A stretch of DNA of 64,000 nucleotides from Actinobacteria bacterium UBA6100 (GCA_002423585.1 DIWS01000009.1:70938-134937); one strand, 5' to 3'; positions 5,912 through 14,952 are shown, numbered from the stretch's first letter. Made by a program: numbers and translations. Notes: generated by a model not told the origin, from the sequence alone.

Positions 5912-6883
5912 TCACATCCCGTCGAGCGGGCTGCGCACCCCGCGCCCGCCGCGGTTGAGCACGTGCGTGTAGATCATCGTGGTGCGCACGTCCCTGTGGC
6001 CGAACAGTTCCTGGATAGTGCGGATGTCGTAGCCGCTCTCGAGCAGATGCGTGGCGAACGAATGCCGGAACGTGTGGCAGCCCACGTTCTTCTGCACGCC
6101 CGCCCGACGCACCGCCTCCTTGACCGCCCGCTGTAGCGACGTCGCATGAACGTGGTGCCGCCCCTGTTCGCTCGTCTGCGGGTTCCGCCACCGGCGCTCC
6201 TGTGGGAAGACCCACTGCCACTTCCACTCGGAGGCAGCCGCCGGGTACTTCCTATCGAGCGCACCGGGCATCACCACCCGGCCCCATCCGGCTGCGCGGT
6301 CGTGTTCCCACACCACACGCGCACGCCGCAACTGGTCGCGCAGCGGCCCTTTGAGCGCCTCGGGCAGCATCGTCACGCGGTCCTTCGCACCCTTGCCGTC
6401 GCGCACGAGGATCTCGTTGCCGGAGAAGTCGATGTCCTGCACCCGCAGCCGCAGGCACTCGGACAGACGCAGCCCGCACCCGTACATGAGCGACGCCATC
6501 AGCCAGTACTCATCGCCGAGTTCGGCGAGCACGGCGCGCACCTCGGGCCGCGTCATCACCACAGGCACGTGCTCGGAGCGCTTCGCACGGACGAGCCCGT
6601 GCATCTCGCCCACGTCGTAGCCGAGCACGTGGCGGTAGAGGAACAGGATGGCCGAGAGCGCCTGCGTCTGCGTGGACGCGCTCACCCCGCCGGTGACAGC
6701 CAGGTGGGTGACGAACGCGTTGATCTCATCGGCGCCCATCTCGGCGGGATGGCGCATGCGGTGGAACACGATGAACCGGCGCGTCCACAGCAGGTACGCC
6801 TTCTCTGTGCGAGCACTGTAGTGACGCACGCGGAGTTCCTCGGCCATGATGTCGAGCAGCTTGGGCGGTCTCGTGTCGGGCAT
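5912..6883 (-). CDS. intI: Integron integrase IntI
   Basis: 323-residue tyrosine recombinase. Catalytic residues visible: R139 (GCGLRLSE), H270 and R273 ([11 protein letters not shown]), H296 (LFGHRD) and Y305 (TMIYTHV). Between the two catalytic boxes is the IntI-specific insertion, [15 protein letters not shown] (about 214-228), which distinguishes integron integrases from XerC/D. The N-terminal SAM-like domain begins [18 protein letters not shown]. It catalyses attI x attC and attC x attC exchange on single-stranded attC. It is transcribed toward the cassettes, unlike class 1 integrons where intI points away. The gene is full length with no frameshift, so it is probably active. Confidence 0.93.
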   Translation of the reverse strand: MPDTRPPKLLDIMAEELRVRHYSARTEKAYLLWTRRFIVFHRMRHPAEMGADEINAFVTHLAVTGGVSASTQTQALSAILFLYRHVLGYDVGEMHGLVRAKRSEHVPVVMTRPEVRAVLAELGDEYWLMASLMYGCGLRLSECLRLRVQDIDFSGNEILVRDGKGAKDRVTMLPEALKGPLRDQLRRARVVWEHDRAAGWGRVVMPGALDRKYPAAASEWKWQWVFPQERRWRNPQTSEQGRHHVHATSLQRAVKEAVRRAGVQKNVGCHTFRHSFATHLLESGYDIRTIQELFGHRDVRTTMIYTHVLNRGGRGVRSPLDGM

Positions 6884-6975
6884 AATGGACTCGGCTTTCG
6901 CAGCGCGGTTGTCACATCATGCGCACGCGATGTTCAACGGGAGTCGAACGCGAATCGACCGCCGGGAGGTGCAAC

Positions 6976-7191
6976 GTGGAGAAGAAGGTCAACGTGTCCA
7001 ACGCCGACCGGGTGATCCGCTTCATCCTGGGTGGGGCGGCACTCGGATTCGGCGCGGCGTTCGGTCCCGCCGGCTGGGTGCTGGGCGGCCTCGTCGCAGC
7101 GCTGCTCTGGCTCAGCGCCTGGACGGGCTTCTGCCACGTCTACAAGGTGCTCGGCATCGACACGTACGACCGCACGAAGCGCGCCGGGTAG
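6976..7191 (+). CDS. DUF2892 (YgaP transmembrane domain-like) small membrane protein
   Basis: From the GTG at 6976 (GGGAGG about seven bases upstream) the product is 71 residues: a short N-terminus with KVNVSNADRVIRFILGGAAL, two hydrophobic helices and the closing motif WTGFCHVYKVLGIDTYD typical of DUF2892. The family is a two-helix membrane module related to the membrane part of YgaP rhodanese. Its role is unknown, but members often accompany sulfur or redox genes. Here it sits between the integrase and a flavodiiron protein gene, convergent with the latter. Confidence 0.8.
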   Translation: MEKKVNVSNADRVIRFILGGAALGFGAAFGPAGWVLGGLVAALLWLSAWTGFCHVYKVLGIDTYDRTKRAG

Positions 7192-7224
7192 GGCCCGCTT
7201 CGTCGGTCGGGGGCCCGCTCGGCC

Positions 7225-8418
7225 CTACGCCCGCGCCTTCACCGTCTCGGCGAACTCGCGTCCCCACGCCTCCGCGGCCTCAAGGTCCTCGGCCGTGGGC
7301 CGGAACTTCACCAGAAAGTCATCGGCGGCTATCTCGAACCCGGCCTCCTCGAGGCGCGCGCGCATCTGCTTCTCGGCGCCCTTGCTCCACCCGTAACTGC
7401 CGAAGGTGGCGGCGATCCGTCCCTCGGGCTTGAGCCCGAGCAGGTACTGCAGGTAGCCGGCCACGCGGTAGAGCATGCCGTGGTGCAGCGTGGGCGAGCC
7501 GAGCACGAGCGCCTTGGCGTCGAGCAGATCGTGCGTGATGTGCGCGAGCGGGGTCACCGCTACATCGTGCACCACCACCTGCACGCCTCCCTGCGAGATG
7601 CCCTCACCGATGCGCTCGGCAAGCGCCGCCGTCGAGCCCCACATCGTGGAGTACACGACCACGGCCTTGTCACGCAGCTGTCCGCTCCCCCATCGGCGGT
7701 ACGCCTCGACAACAGCGCCGAAGTCCTCGCCACGCCACATCACGCCGTGACTCGGCGCCACCACATCGAGTGCCCAGCCCTTCTCGAGCACCTTGTCGAT
7801 GGCCTTGCCAACCGCAGTCCCAAGCGGTAGCAGGATGTTGGCGTAGTAGATGCCAAGCTCGGTGAGCGCTTCATCCATCCCGAGCTCATGCGCCCAACGC
7901 TCCTCGCTCGCCACATGCTGCCCGAACGCGTCGTTCGGCATGAGCACGCGCTCCTCGGGGCAGTACGTGAACATCGAGTCGGGCCAGTGCACCATCGGCA
8001 TCGGCAGGAACGTGATCGTGCGCCCGCCGAGGTCGATCACCTCGTCGGCCTTCACCACGCCGATCTCGAGACCGTTGTGGTACTCGGCCACACTCTTCGC
8101 TCCGGAGGGTGAGGCAACCACGCGCGCCTGCGGCATCGCGGCCATCGCCTCGGGCAGTCCGCCGTTGTGGTCGGGCTCCACATGGTTCACCACGATGTGG
8201 GTGATGCTCGAAAGGGGCGTGACGCTCTGGATGCGCGCAAGGATCTCGGGGATGAAACGCGCTTTGGTGGTGTCGACGAGCGCGATGCTCGTCTCGCCCA
8301 TCACCAGATAGCAGTTGTAGGTGGTGCCTTTGGGCACCTCGAAACCGTGGAAGTCGCGCAGCTCCCAGTCGATCGCGCCGACCCACCAGATACTCTCGGT
8401 CACCTTCACGGCGCGCAT
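7225..8418 (-). CDS. fprA: FprA-like flavodiiron protein (O2/NO reductase)
   Basis: 397 residues. The N-terminal metallo-beta-lactamase-like domain carries diiron ligands: HVEPDHNGG (HxExDH), H in MVHWPDSM, D in MPNDAFGQH and H in APSHGVMWR. The C-terminal half is a short-chain flavodoxin domain binding FMN (VVVYSTMWGSTAALAERIGE; LGSPTLHHGML; FGSYGWSKGA). Flavodiiron proteins reduce O2 to water or NO to N2O in the cytoplasm of anaerobes, with electrons from rubredoxin or F420H2. No rubredoxin domain is fused. Full length for the family. It stands alone between a lipoprotein gene and DUF2892. Confidence 0.92.
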   Translation of the reverse strand: MRAVKVTESIWWVGAIDWELRDFHGFEVPKGTTYNCYLVMGETSIALVDTTKARFIPEILARIQSVTPLSSITHIVVNHVEPDHNGGLPEAMAAMPQARVVASPSGAKSVAEYHNGLEIGVVKADEVIDLGGRTITFLPMPMVHWPDSMFTYCPEERVLMPNDAFGQHVASEERWAHELGMDEALTELGIYYANILLPLGTAVGKAIDKVLEKGWALDVVAPSHGVMWRGEDFGAVVEAYRRWGSGQLRDKAVVVYSTMWGSTAALAERIGEGISQGGVQVVVHDVAVTPLAHITHDLLDAKALVLGSPTLHHGMLYRVAGYLQYLLGLKPEGRIAATFGSYGWSKGAEKQMRARLEEAGFEIAADDFLVKFRPTAEDLEAAEAWGREFAETVKARA

Positions 8419-8478
8419 GGCGGCGTCCTCCTTATGTGGCGAGCGTACCTGTACTTGCTACCCGAACGGCAGCCCGGC

Positions 8479-8970
8479 TCACGACTCGGCGCCGGGCAAG
8501 ACCGTGATGGTGTAGTCGACGTGGCCGTTGCTCTGCCATGAGATGACGTAGCCGAGGACCTTGACGTCATCCTGCAGGAACTCACCGTTGGCACTGGCGC
8601 CATCGGTGACGTCCTCGGGCACGACGGTGAAGCCCGCAGCCTCCAACGACGCGAGGTACGCCTCAAAGTCCGCTTCGGCCACCTCGTCGTAGTAAAGGTT
8701 GTAGAGCAGTTGCGGTCCTGCCTGGAACGTGGACGACTCCTCCTTGTCGAAGGTGCCGTACGAGAACTGCGGCACCGTCGCTGGGATGCCGTCCATCCAG
8801 CCGCCATCGCCCTCCGAGACGGCCGGAGCCTCCTCGGCATCGGTCGACTCGGAGGTGGTCTCCTGTCCGGTGACCTCCTCATCCGAGGCGCCGTCCGTGC
8901 AGCCGGCCACAGCGAAGAGGAGCACGCCTGCGAGCATGATGCGAAGGAAGAGCGTCTGTGCTTTCATCAT
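8479..8970 (-). CDS. Putative lipoprotein of unknown function
   Basis: 163 residues with a signal peptide and lipobox (LLFAVAGC, Cys about 24). An acidic/Thr-Ser-rich linker (TSESTDAEEAPAVSEGDGG) leads to a small soluble domain with VPQFSYGTFDKEES, ADFEAYLASLEAAGFTVVPE and SWQSNGHVDYTITV. The repeated pattern 'Y-x-L-x-x-x-GF-x-V' resembles small extracytoplasmic domains of Gram-positive lipoproteins, but I cannot name a family. Two ATG codons lie at the start (8970 or 8967). Upstream is polyprenyl synthetase on the same strand, 40 bases away. Confidence 0.75.
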   Translation of the reverse strand: MMKAQTLFLRIMLAGVLLFAVAGCTDGASDEEVTGQETTSESTDAEEAPAVSEGDGGWMDGIPATVPQFSYGTFDKEESSTFQAGPQLLYNLYYDEVAEADFEAYLASLEAAGFTVVPEDVTDGASANGEFLQDDVKVLGYVISWQSNGHVDYTITVLPGAES

Positions 8971-9009
8971 CGACCCCTGTCTCAGAAGGACCGGATCCGT
9001 CCGACCGGC

Positions 9010-10014
9010 CTAATTGTCACGCTCCACGAAGAAGTCCGCCATGGACAGTAGCAAGTCCCGGGCCTTGCTCTTCGGTAGTGCGGCTTCGAGGTCGGCCTTC
9101 GCCGAAAGCACGAGGTCGCGCGCGTAGGTGCGGGCGAAGTCGATGCTGCCACTCTCGCGCATGATGGCCACCGCCTCCTCGAGCGCCGACCCTTCGGCAC
9201 GCGATGCGAGTATCTCCAGCAACCGCTCACGCCTCTCCGAATGCTGCAGCGCGTGCACCGCGGCGAGCGTGCGCTTGCCCTCGGTGATGTCGCTGCGGAA
9301 GTCCTTCTTGGTGGCCTCGCGCGTGCCCACCAGGTTGAGAACGTCGTCCTGGATCTGGAACGCGAGCCCGGTGGCCTGACCGAACGACCGCAGTGCGGCT
9401 ACCTGCTCGTCGCTGCCGCCCCCGACGATCGCTCCCACCGCAAGCGGCACCGCTCCGGAGTAGAACGCCGTCTTGTGATTCGCCATCGCCAGGTAGTCGT
9501 CCACAACCAGGTCGAAACGGTCGTCACGCGCCCAGCCGATGTCGAGCGCCTGGCCCTCGATCGTCCGTGTGGTCATATCCACGAGTTCCTGCAGCACGCG
9601 CAGCCGCACCCCGGGGGCGAGACCCTCATCGGCTACGACCGTGCCGGTGACGAGCGACAGCGCCAGATCGCCGGCGTTGATGGCGAGAGGATCCCCCTCC
9701 ACCACGTGCAGGCATGGCTCTCCGCGCCGCGTGAGCGAGGAGTCCATGATGTCGTCGTGTATGAGCGCCGCGGTGTGGAAGTGCTCGATCGCGGCGGCCG
9801 ATGGCCACGCAAGCTTCGGATCGCCGCCCACCGCTTCCGCGGCCAGCAGGCAGATGAGCGGGCGGTGGCGCTTACCGGCATTCGCGGTATACGCGGCCAG
9901 CGGTTTGTAGAGGTACCGCGCCATGTCCGGGTGCGAGCCGTTGGTGAAGAACTTTGCCAGATAGGCGTCGAACTTCTTCGAATTACGCTTGAGATAGAGC
10001 TCGAAAGCGGTCAT
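9010..10014 (-). CDS. Polyprenyl (geranylgeranyl-type) diphosphate synthase
   Basis: 334-residue trans-prenyltransferase. The first Asp-rich motif is HDDIMDSSLTRRGEP, with GKRHRP upstream for IPP binding, and the chain holds the conserved GQ(A)LDIGW and KTA motifs. The second Asp-rich motif reads QIQDDVLN, with Asn in place of the last Asp of DDxxD. It condenses IPP with allylic diphosphates for quinone or lipid precursors; chain length is not clear, but small residues before the first motif (HFHTAALI) favour C20 or longer. Start at the ATG at 10014 with GGGAGGG just upstream. Confidence 0.88.
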   Translation of the reverse strand: MTAFELYLKRNSKKFDAYLAKFFTNGSHPDMARYLYKPLAAYTANAGKRHRPLICLLAAEAVGGDPKLAWPSAAAIEHFHTAALIHDDIMDSSLTRRGEPCLHVVEGDPLAINAGDLALSLVTGTVVADEGLAPGVRLRVLQELVDMTTRTIEGQALDIGWARDDRFDLVVDDYLAMANHKTAFYSGAVPLAVGAIVGGGSDEQVAALRSFGQATGLAFQIQDDVLNLVGTREATKKDFRSDITEGKRTLAAVHALQHSERRERLLEILASRAEGSALEEAVAIMRESGSIDFARTYARDLVLSAKADLEAALPKSKARDLLLSMADFFVERDN

Positions 10015-10133
10015 GGCCCTCCCGGTCGGCCGTGGCGGGTCCACGGTCCCCGATAGTGTAGGGTCCCGATAGAGGCGGGGCAACCGTCACCACGCCGTCA
10101 CCTTGAGGTTACGACGCGCAGAGGTGCACTCCT

Positions 10134-10481
10134 TCACGGCAACAACTGCCAGCCCCACAGTGTGCCAAGGCCGTAGACCGCGAAGAACGCTATATGCTTG
10201 ACGGCGAGCGCGCGGCGCTTGGCCGCAAGATCCTCAGGCGCGGACTGCTGCCGCCAGTACGCCAGCCGGATGCCGCCGGTGGCGCTCACCACCACGAGCG
10301 CGCCGATGAGGATCCTAAACACGAGTGTCATCGCGTCGCCGAGCGCGGCCGCCGCCTCGGCGGGCATGCCCTCGAGCCTGCCAGAGAGCACGACCAGCAC
10401 CGCCAGGCTGGCCGCCCAGGTGCCGGTGGCCATGTCGTGCAGGAAGTTGTTGGTGACGCGCACGTACGGGTTAGCGAGCAT
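10134..10481 (-). CDS. Small integral membrane protein of unknown function
   Basis: 115 residues with about three to four hydrophobic segments (WAASLAVLVVLSG; TLVFRILIGALVVVSATGGI; HIAFFAVYGLGTLWGWQLL) and an N-terminal YVRVTNNFLHDMATGTW. Topology recalls CopD/DUF2269-like membrane proteins, which I offer only as a possibility. Its start overlaps the end of the FetB-like permease gene by 11 bases, so it is the last gene of the nitroreductase - ABC operon. Confidence 0.65.
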   Translation of the reverse strand: MLANPYVRVTNNFLHDMATGTWAASLAVLVVLSGRLEGMPAEAAAALGDAMTLVFRILIGALVVVSATGGIRLAYWRQQSAPEDLAAKRRALAVKHIAFFAVYGLGTLWGWQLLP

Positions 10482-11280
10482 CCTCCCTCAGCCCCTTCTC
10501 GATGAACACACCATCGGCGGAGAAGCGCTTGTGATAGGTGAGCATCACCGCGAGCACGCTGCCGAGCGCGGTCGCTGCGGCCACCATGAGCATCACCACG
10601 ATCTGGTAGCCCGCCGCAGCGAGCGGATCGGCGCCCGCGAGGATCTGGCCGGTCATCATGCCCGGGATGAACACGATGCCGGCCGCCGCCATCGAGTTGA
10701 TGGTGGGGATGAGCGCCGCACGGAGAGCCGTGCGCACGCTCGGCCCGGCTGCCTCCCATGGTGTGGCACCGAGCGCCACGAGCGCGAGCAACTCACCTTC
10801 GCGCGCATCCAGGTCGGCGAACGTGCGCTCGAGCGCGAGTGCGATGCCGGTCATCGAGTTGCCGAGCACCATGCCCGCGATCGGGATCACGTACTGCGCG
10901 CGGTACCACGGGTCCACCTGCACCACAAGCCCGGTCACGGCGAACGTCACGATGAAGCCGGTGAGCGCCATCGAGACGAACGAACTGCCGAAGAGCCCCT
11001 TCGGTGCATCCGGCGCCCGCTTCACAATCGTCTGCGCCGCCGCGCCCACCATGAGCAGCAGCAGCCCGAGCACGAGCCACGGGCTGTCGATGCCGAACAC
11101 CCAGCGCAGCACCAGGCCGAGAATGAAGAGCTGCACGTACGTGCGAACGGTGGCGATCGCGAGGTCGCGCTCAAGACCGAGTGCCAGCCTGAGCGAGATC
11201 ACGCCGACGAACACCATGAAGCCCGCCGCGAGCAGGAGTTGCGGCAGTGTGATGGCCACCACGCCAGCGGTCTCAGTCAC
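10471..11280 (-). CDS. fetB: FetB/YbbM-type ABC transporter permease (UPF0014)
   Basis: 269 residues with seven or so membrane helices and the UPF0014 signatures RTYVQLFILGLVLRWVFG, ALERTFADLDAREGELLALV, ALGATPWEAA and IPTINSMAAAGIVFIPGMMT (with GQILAGADPLAAAGYQ). FetAB exports iron and raises oxidative-stress resistance in E. coli; homologues are annotated as metal or lipid exporters. Start is the GTG at 11280, overlapping the last codons of the ATPase gene by eight bases. Adjacent FetA-like ATPase and nitroreductase suggest a stress-related operon. Confidence 0.87.
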   Translation of the reverse strand: MTETAGVVAITLPQLLLAAGFMVFVGVISLRLALGLERDLAIATVRTYVQLFILGLVLRWVFGIDSPWLVLGLLLLMVGAAAQTIVKRAPDAPKGLFGSSFVSMALTGFIVTFAVTGLVVQVDPWYRAQYVIPIAGMVLGNSMTGIALALERTFADLDAREGELLALVALGATPWEAAGPSVRTALRAALIPTINSMAAAGIVFIPGMMTGQILAGADPLAAAGYQIVVMLMVAAATALGSVLAVMLTYHKRFSADGVFIEKGLREDAR

Positions 11281-11950
11281 TGTCGCCCACCCCGTGGAGT
11301 CGTCCGGCCACGAGCCGCTCGCGGCGGGTCGCCACACCGTCGGGCCGATGGTGGCGGACGCGCACCACCGCACCCGTCTCGGCGAAGCGCACGGTGAGCG
11401 AGGCGACCATCGCGGCAGCCGACTCGTCCAGGCTCGCGTCGGGCTCGTCGAGCAGCAGCACGTCCGGCCGGGTGAGACCGATCCGCGCCATCGCCACACG
11501 CGCCGCCTGCCCCACCGAGAGCTTGGCGGCGTCCCGATCGAGCGCCACGTCATCCAGGCCGAAGGAGTCGAGCTTCGCGCGCAGTTCGTCTTCGCCCGGC
11601 GGCGTCGTGTCGTGCCGCACCTTGAGCCGCCACGGTACGAGCAGATTCTCGCGCACCGTGCCGGGGAAGATCACCGGCTTCTGCGGGAGAAGCGCCACAC
11701 GCGAGCGCCACACGCGAGCGCCCACCTCGGCGGCGGGCCGGCCCTCGAGGAAGAGCTCGCCCGCCACGTCCGGCAGCATGAGCGCGAGCGCGCGCACGAA
11801 CGTGGTCTTTCCCGAGCCCGACGGGCCGGAGATGTCCACGACCTCGCCGCGCTCGAGTGTGAGCGACGCGCCGTCGAGCACCTTGAGCGGCCCGGCGTCA
11901 CCGGAGCGCACCACGCGCAGGTCGCGCGCCTCGAGGAGCGGGGCCTTCAC
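11273..11950 (-). CDS. fetA: FetA-like ABC transporter ATPase
   Basis: 225-residue nucleotide-binding subunit. Walker A SGPSGSGKTT (about 41-50), Q-loop LLPQKPVIFPGTVREN, signature KLSVGQAARVAMAR (slightly modified LSGGQ), Walker B VLLLDEPDASLDES and a C-terminal switch histidine region VRHHRPDGV. It begins with a GTG at 11950 overlapping the nitroreductase stop (GTGA) and overlaps the permease gene downstream, so the three are one transcriptional unit. It powers the FetB-like permease; substrate (iron or other metal) is inferred from the partner. Confidence 0.87.
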   Translation of the reverse strand: MKAPLLEARDLRVVRSGDAGPLKVLDGASLTLERGEVVDISGPSGSGKTTFVRALALMLPDVAGELFLEGRPAAEVGARVWRSRVALLPQKPVIFPGTVRENLLVPWRLKVRHDTTPPGEDELRAKLDSFGLDDVALDRDAAKLSVGQAARVAMARIGLTRPDVLLLDEPDASLDESAAAMVASLTVRFAETGAVVRVRHHRPDGVATRRERLVAGRLHGVGDSD

Positions 11951-12456
11951 CAGCGGTCCCGGTGCACGCGTCCGGGGTCGTAGCGGTCCACCGGCGGCTG
12001 CCCCTCGGCGGGATGGCCGATGGCCAGCACGCACAGTGGCTCGATGCCCTCGGGTAGGCCGAGCGCCGCCTTGAGCGGGTCGACGCGCTCCATCTTGGGC
12101 CAGTAGCCGAGCCAGACCGCGCCCAGGTCGAGCGCGTGGATCGTGATGAGCGCGTTCTCGGCGGCGTTGCTGCAGTCCTGCTGCCACATCTGCGGGTGGC
12201 GCAGATCGCGCGTGTCGGCGCACACCGTGATCGCGAGCGGCGCCGCGCGGAGCATCTTGCCATACGGGGTGGACTCGGCCATGCGATCGAGCGTCTCTCG
12301 GTCGGTGGTGACCACGAAGCGCCAGGGCTGCTGGTTGCCCGCCGAAGGCGCTGCCATCGCGGCGTGCAGGATCGTCTCGATGTCCTGCTCGCTCACCGGC
12401 TTGGCGGTGTAGCTGCGGATGCTGCGCCTGCTCAAGATCGCCTCGATCGCGTCCAT
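11947..12456 (-). CDS. Nitroreductase family flavoprotein
   Basis: 169 residues, FMN-dependent nitroreductase fold: MDAIEAILSRRSIRSYTAKP (FMN phosphate arginines), MAAPSAGNQQPWRFVV, DCSNAAENALITIHALDLGA, WLGY and LCVLAIGHPAE. Members use NAD(P)H to reduce nitro compounds, quinones or flavins. One base separates it from DUF523-DUF1722 upstream, and it overlaps the ABC ATPase downstream, so five genes on this strand are packed without gaps. Confidence 0.9.
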   Translation of the reverse strand: MDAIEAILSRRSIRSYTAKPVSEQDIETILHAAMAAPSAGNQQPWRFVVTTDRETLDRMAESTPYGKMLRAAPLAITVCADTRDLRHPQMWQQDCSNAAENALITIHALDLGAVWLGYWPKMERVDPLKAALGLPEGIEPLCVLAIGHPAEGQPPVDRYDPGRVHRDRW

Positions 12457-12457
12457 G

Positions 12458-13435
12458 TCACTCCCCCTCGGTCCTCGCCGCGTCGCGCGCCTTCACGCGT
12501 CGGGCATCTCGGAACACCACCGGGCTCGTGCCGAAGAGCAGGTCGTTCTCGAACCCCACACGCTCGAGGCCGGTGAGCTCGGCGGCGATGGTCGTCACGT
12601 TGCGGAGCACCTCCGGAGAACGGACGGTGAGGTCGTGCAGATCCACGCCCTCGAGCTGTCCGCGCTTCACGTAGTGAGTGTACGTCTTCCACAGCGCCCC
12701 GGTCGCACGCTGGCGCGTGGTGGGCACCCGGAGCGCATCCAGCATGCGGGCGCGCAGCCCCTCGAGCGTCTCGCGCGGTGCTCGCTTCGGCAGGGTTGCC
12801 AGCTCACGGCCGATGCGGTCGGCCTCGGCGCGCTGCGTCTCCTGCAGGATGAACTTCACTACATGCCATGCCGCCGTGAGGTCGCCGTTGCTCGCGATCG
12901 TGCGGTCGCCGAGCCACAGCCACGCGTACAGGCGGCGGCGCCAGTCCCACCAGGTGAGCGCCGAGTCGAACGCGGTCTCGGGGATGAGGAACCACCCGGT
13001 GTCCGCGAGCATCGCGGCGAACACACCGCTGCCGAGCGCGCTCTCGCGCCTGCGGCTGCCGATGCGTGTCTTGGCGATGCCGCAGCTGGGGCTCTTCTCC
13101 TTGAGGATCACCGCGCGAACGCCCGCGCGCTCGAGCGCCTCCACACAGGCGGCGGAGCCGTCGATGAGCTGACGGGTGACGTCGCGGCCGTGGCGGTCGA
13201 GGACCTTCGCGTGGCCCGCGAGCACGTCGGCGCCGCTGCCCGTGAGGTGGATCGGCTCCCGCGGCACACCGAAGCCGGCCATGCACTCGGGACACACCGG
13301 CGTGAATACGAAGTCCGCGCGTTCGCGGCCGAGTGCGGCGAGCGCGTCGAAGCGCTTACCGTTGTAGCGCACGGGACAGTCGAACATGCATGCACTGATG
13401 CCGATGCGGGGCCGGTCGCTGATGACTTCGGTCAT
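12458..13435 (-). CDS. DUF523-DUF1722 fusion protein (YbgA-like)
   Basis: 325 residues. The N-terminal DUF523 (about 1-160) carries SACMFDCPVRYNGK, FVFTPVCPECMAGFGVPREP and LKEKSPSCGIAKTRIG, with cysteines suited to metal or Fe-S binding. The C-terminal DUF1722 (about 190-310) has ATLPKRAPRETLEGLRAR and TGALWKTYTHYVKRGQ. YbgA-type proteins are typically encoded next to photolyase genes, and here the photolyase starts 111 bases away on the other strand. Recent work links DUF523-like domains to thiouracil desulfuration; the role of this fusion is not established. The start at 13435 has GAGGAGG upstream. Confidence 0.88.
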   Translation of the reverse strand: MTEVISDRPRIGISACMFDCPVRYNGKRFDALAALGRERADFVFTPVCPECMAGFGVPREPIHLTGSGADVLAGHAKVLDRHGRDVTRQLIDGSAACVEALERAGVRAVILKEKSPSCGIAKTRIGSRRRESALGSGVFAAMLADTGWFLIPETAFDSALTWWDWRRRLYAWLWLGDRTIASNGDLTAAWHVVKFILQETQRAEADRIGRELATLPKRAPRETLEGLRARMLDALRVPTTRQRATGALWKTYTHYVKRGQLEGVDLHDLTVRSPEVLRNVTTIAAELTGLERVGFENDLLFGTSPVVFRDARRVKARDAARTEGE

Positions 13436-13545
13436 GAGTGCCTCCTCATGCGCCTTGAGGATGGACGGGGCACGATGCCCTGGGCATAGTATGGCGCAGC
13501 AGGGCGTGCGGGCGCGACTGCTCGCCGCTCGGACGGGAGGTGCTC

Positions 13546-14952
13546 GTGGCACGGCATCGGGTGGCGATCGTGTGGCTCAGGCGGGCGCTCCGCCTGGCCG
13601 ACAACCCCGCGCTCGCCTTCGCGCTCGAAGAGGCCGAGTCGGTGGTGGTGGCGTACGTGCCGCCCGCGGCGGAAGACCCCCGTGAGCTGGGCGCAGCATC
13701 CCGCGCGTGGCGCGACCGCTCGATGGGCGCACTCGACGCCTCCTTGCGCACGCGGGGCTCCCGCCTCGTCGTTCGCAGCGGCAGCCCGCTTCCCGTGCTC
13801 TCCGCGCTCGCCGGCGAGTGCGGTGCCACCCTCGTATGCTTCGACCGCGCATACGAACCCGATGCCTCGGCAGCCGACGCCCGAACCGGCCTCGCCCTCG
13901 ACGCCGATGGCATCCTGGCACGCGGCTTCAACTGCGCGCTCGCAAACGAACCGACCGGCCCGCTCGCCACCGGCGGCGGTCCCTTCAAGGTCTTCACCCC
14001 GTATTACAGCGCGTGCCTGCGCCTCGGCGGGCCCGACGCTCCCCTGCCCGCGCCGGAGCGCATCGGCTCGCCCGCTGCGATGCCCGAAAGCGAGCCGATC
14101 CCGGACGCCGAGCCCCACCCACTCGGCTCGTGGTGGACGCCGGGCGAGGCCGGCGCGCTGGCAGCAGCGCACCGCTTCATCGCCGAGGCCCTCGGGCGCT
14201 ACCCCGAGGACCGCGACCTCCCCGGCGTCGTGGGCACCTCGCGCGTGTCGCCGCACCTCGCGTTCGGCGAGATCTCACCACGGCAGCTCATCGCGATGCT
14301 TCCGGCGCCGACCGGGCCTGAGGCGGCGACCTTCGTGCGGCAGCTGTACTGGCGCGAGTTCGCCTACCACACGCTGCATCACTTTCCGGAGACGCCGACG
14401 CGCCCGCTGCACGCCCGGTTCGAGCGCATGGGATGGGCCGAGGATCCGGACGGCTTCACCGCCTGGCAGGAGGGGCGCACCGGATACCCGATCGTGGATG
14501 CCGGGATGCGCGAACTCGCGACCACGGGCTGGATGCACAACCGCGTACGGATGATCGTGGCCTCGTTCCTCACCAAGGACCTGCTGCTACCCTGGCAGGA
14601 CGGCGCCCGCCACTTCCGGGAGCATCTGGCCGACGCCGACCTGGCGAACAACACCTTCGGCTGGCAGTGGGTGGCCGGAAGCGGCGCGGATGCCGCGCCC
14701 TACTTCCGCGTGTTCAATCCCACGCTGCAGGGCAAGAAGTTCGACCAGCATGGCGCGTACGTGCGCATGTGGGTCCCCGAGCTCCAGGATATGCCGGATG
14801 CGTGGATCCACCGGCCGTGGGAGGCACCTCACGCGGTGCTTGCCGCAGCAGGTGTGACCCTCGGCGAGACGTACCCGCGGCCGATCGTGGACCACGCCGA
14901 GGCGCGCATGCGTGCGCTCGCAGCCTACGGAGCGATCAAGGACGGACGCTAG
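13546..14952 (+). CDS. phrB: Deoxyribodipyrimidine photolyase
   Basis: 468 residues, class I CPD photolyase/cryptochrome. N-terminal antenna domain VWLRRALRLADNPALAFALE; FAD domain with TSRVSPHLAFGEISPRQL, FVRQLYWREFAYHTL, WQEGRTGYPIVDAGMRELAT, GWMHNRVRMIVASFLTKDLL, WQDGARHF, DADLANNTFGWQWVAGSG and PYFRVFNP. Conserved tryptophans of the electron-transfer chain are present in these motifs. It repairs UV-induced pyrimidine dimers with blue light. Start is the GTG at 13546 (GGGAGG six bases upstream) rather than the GTG two codons earlier. A photolyase in an otherwise anaerobic-looking gene set suggests exposure to light at some stage. Confidence 0.95.
   Translation: MARHRVAIVWLRRALRLADNPALAFALEEAESVVVAYVPPAAEDPRELGAASRAWRDRSMGALDASLRTRGSRLVVRSGSPLPVLSALAGECGATLVCFDRAYEPDASAADARTGLALDADGILARGFNCALANEPTGPLATGGGPFKVFTPYYSACLRLGGPDAPLPAPERIGSPAAMPESEPIPDAEPHPLGSWWTPGEAGALAAAHRFIAEALGRYPEDRDLPGVVGTSRVSPHLAFGEISPRQLIAMLPAPTGPEAATFVRQLYWREFAYHTLHHFPETPTRPLHARFERMGWAEDPDGFTAWQEGRTGYPIVDAGMRELATTGWMHNRVRMIVASFLTKDLLLPWQDGARHFREHLADADLANNTFGWQWVAGSGADAAPYFRVFNPTLQGKKFDQHGAYVRMWVPELQDMPDAWIHRPWEAPHAVLAAAGVTLGETYPRPIVDHAEARMRALAAYGAIKDGR

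Noticed and set aside
6942..6956. TCGAACGCGAATCGA upstream of intI as an SOS (LexA) box
   Set aside because: Only the outer TCGA bases are symmetrical and it lacks the GAAC-N4-GTTC core of Gram-positive LexA sites, so SOS control of intI cannot be claimed.
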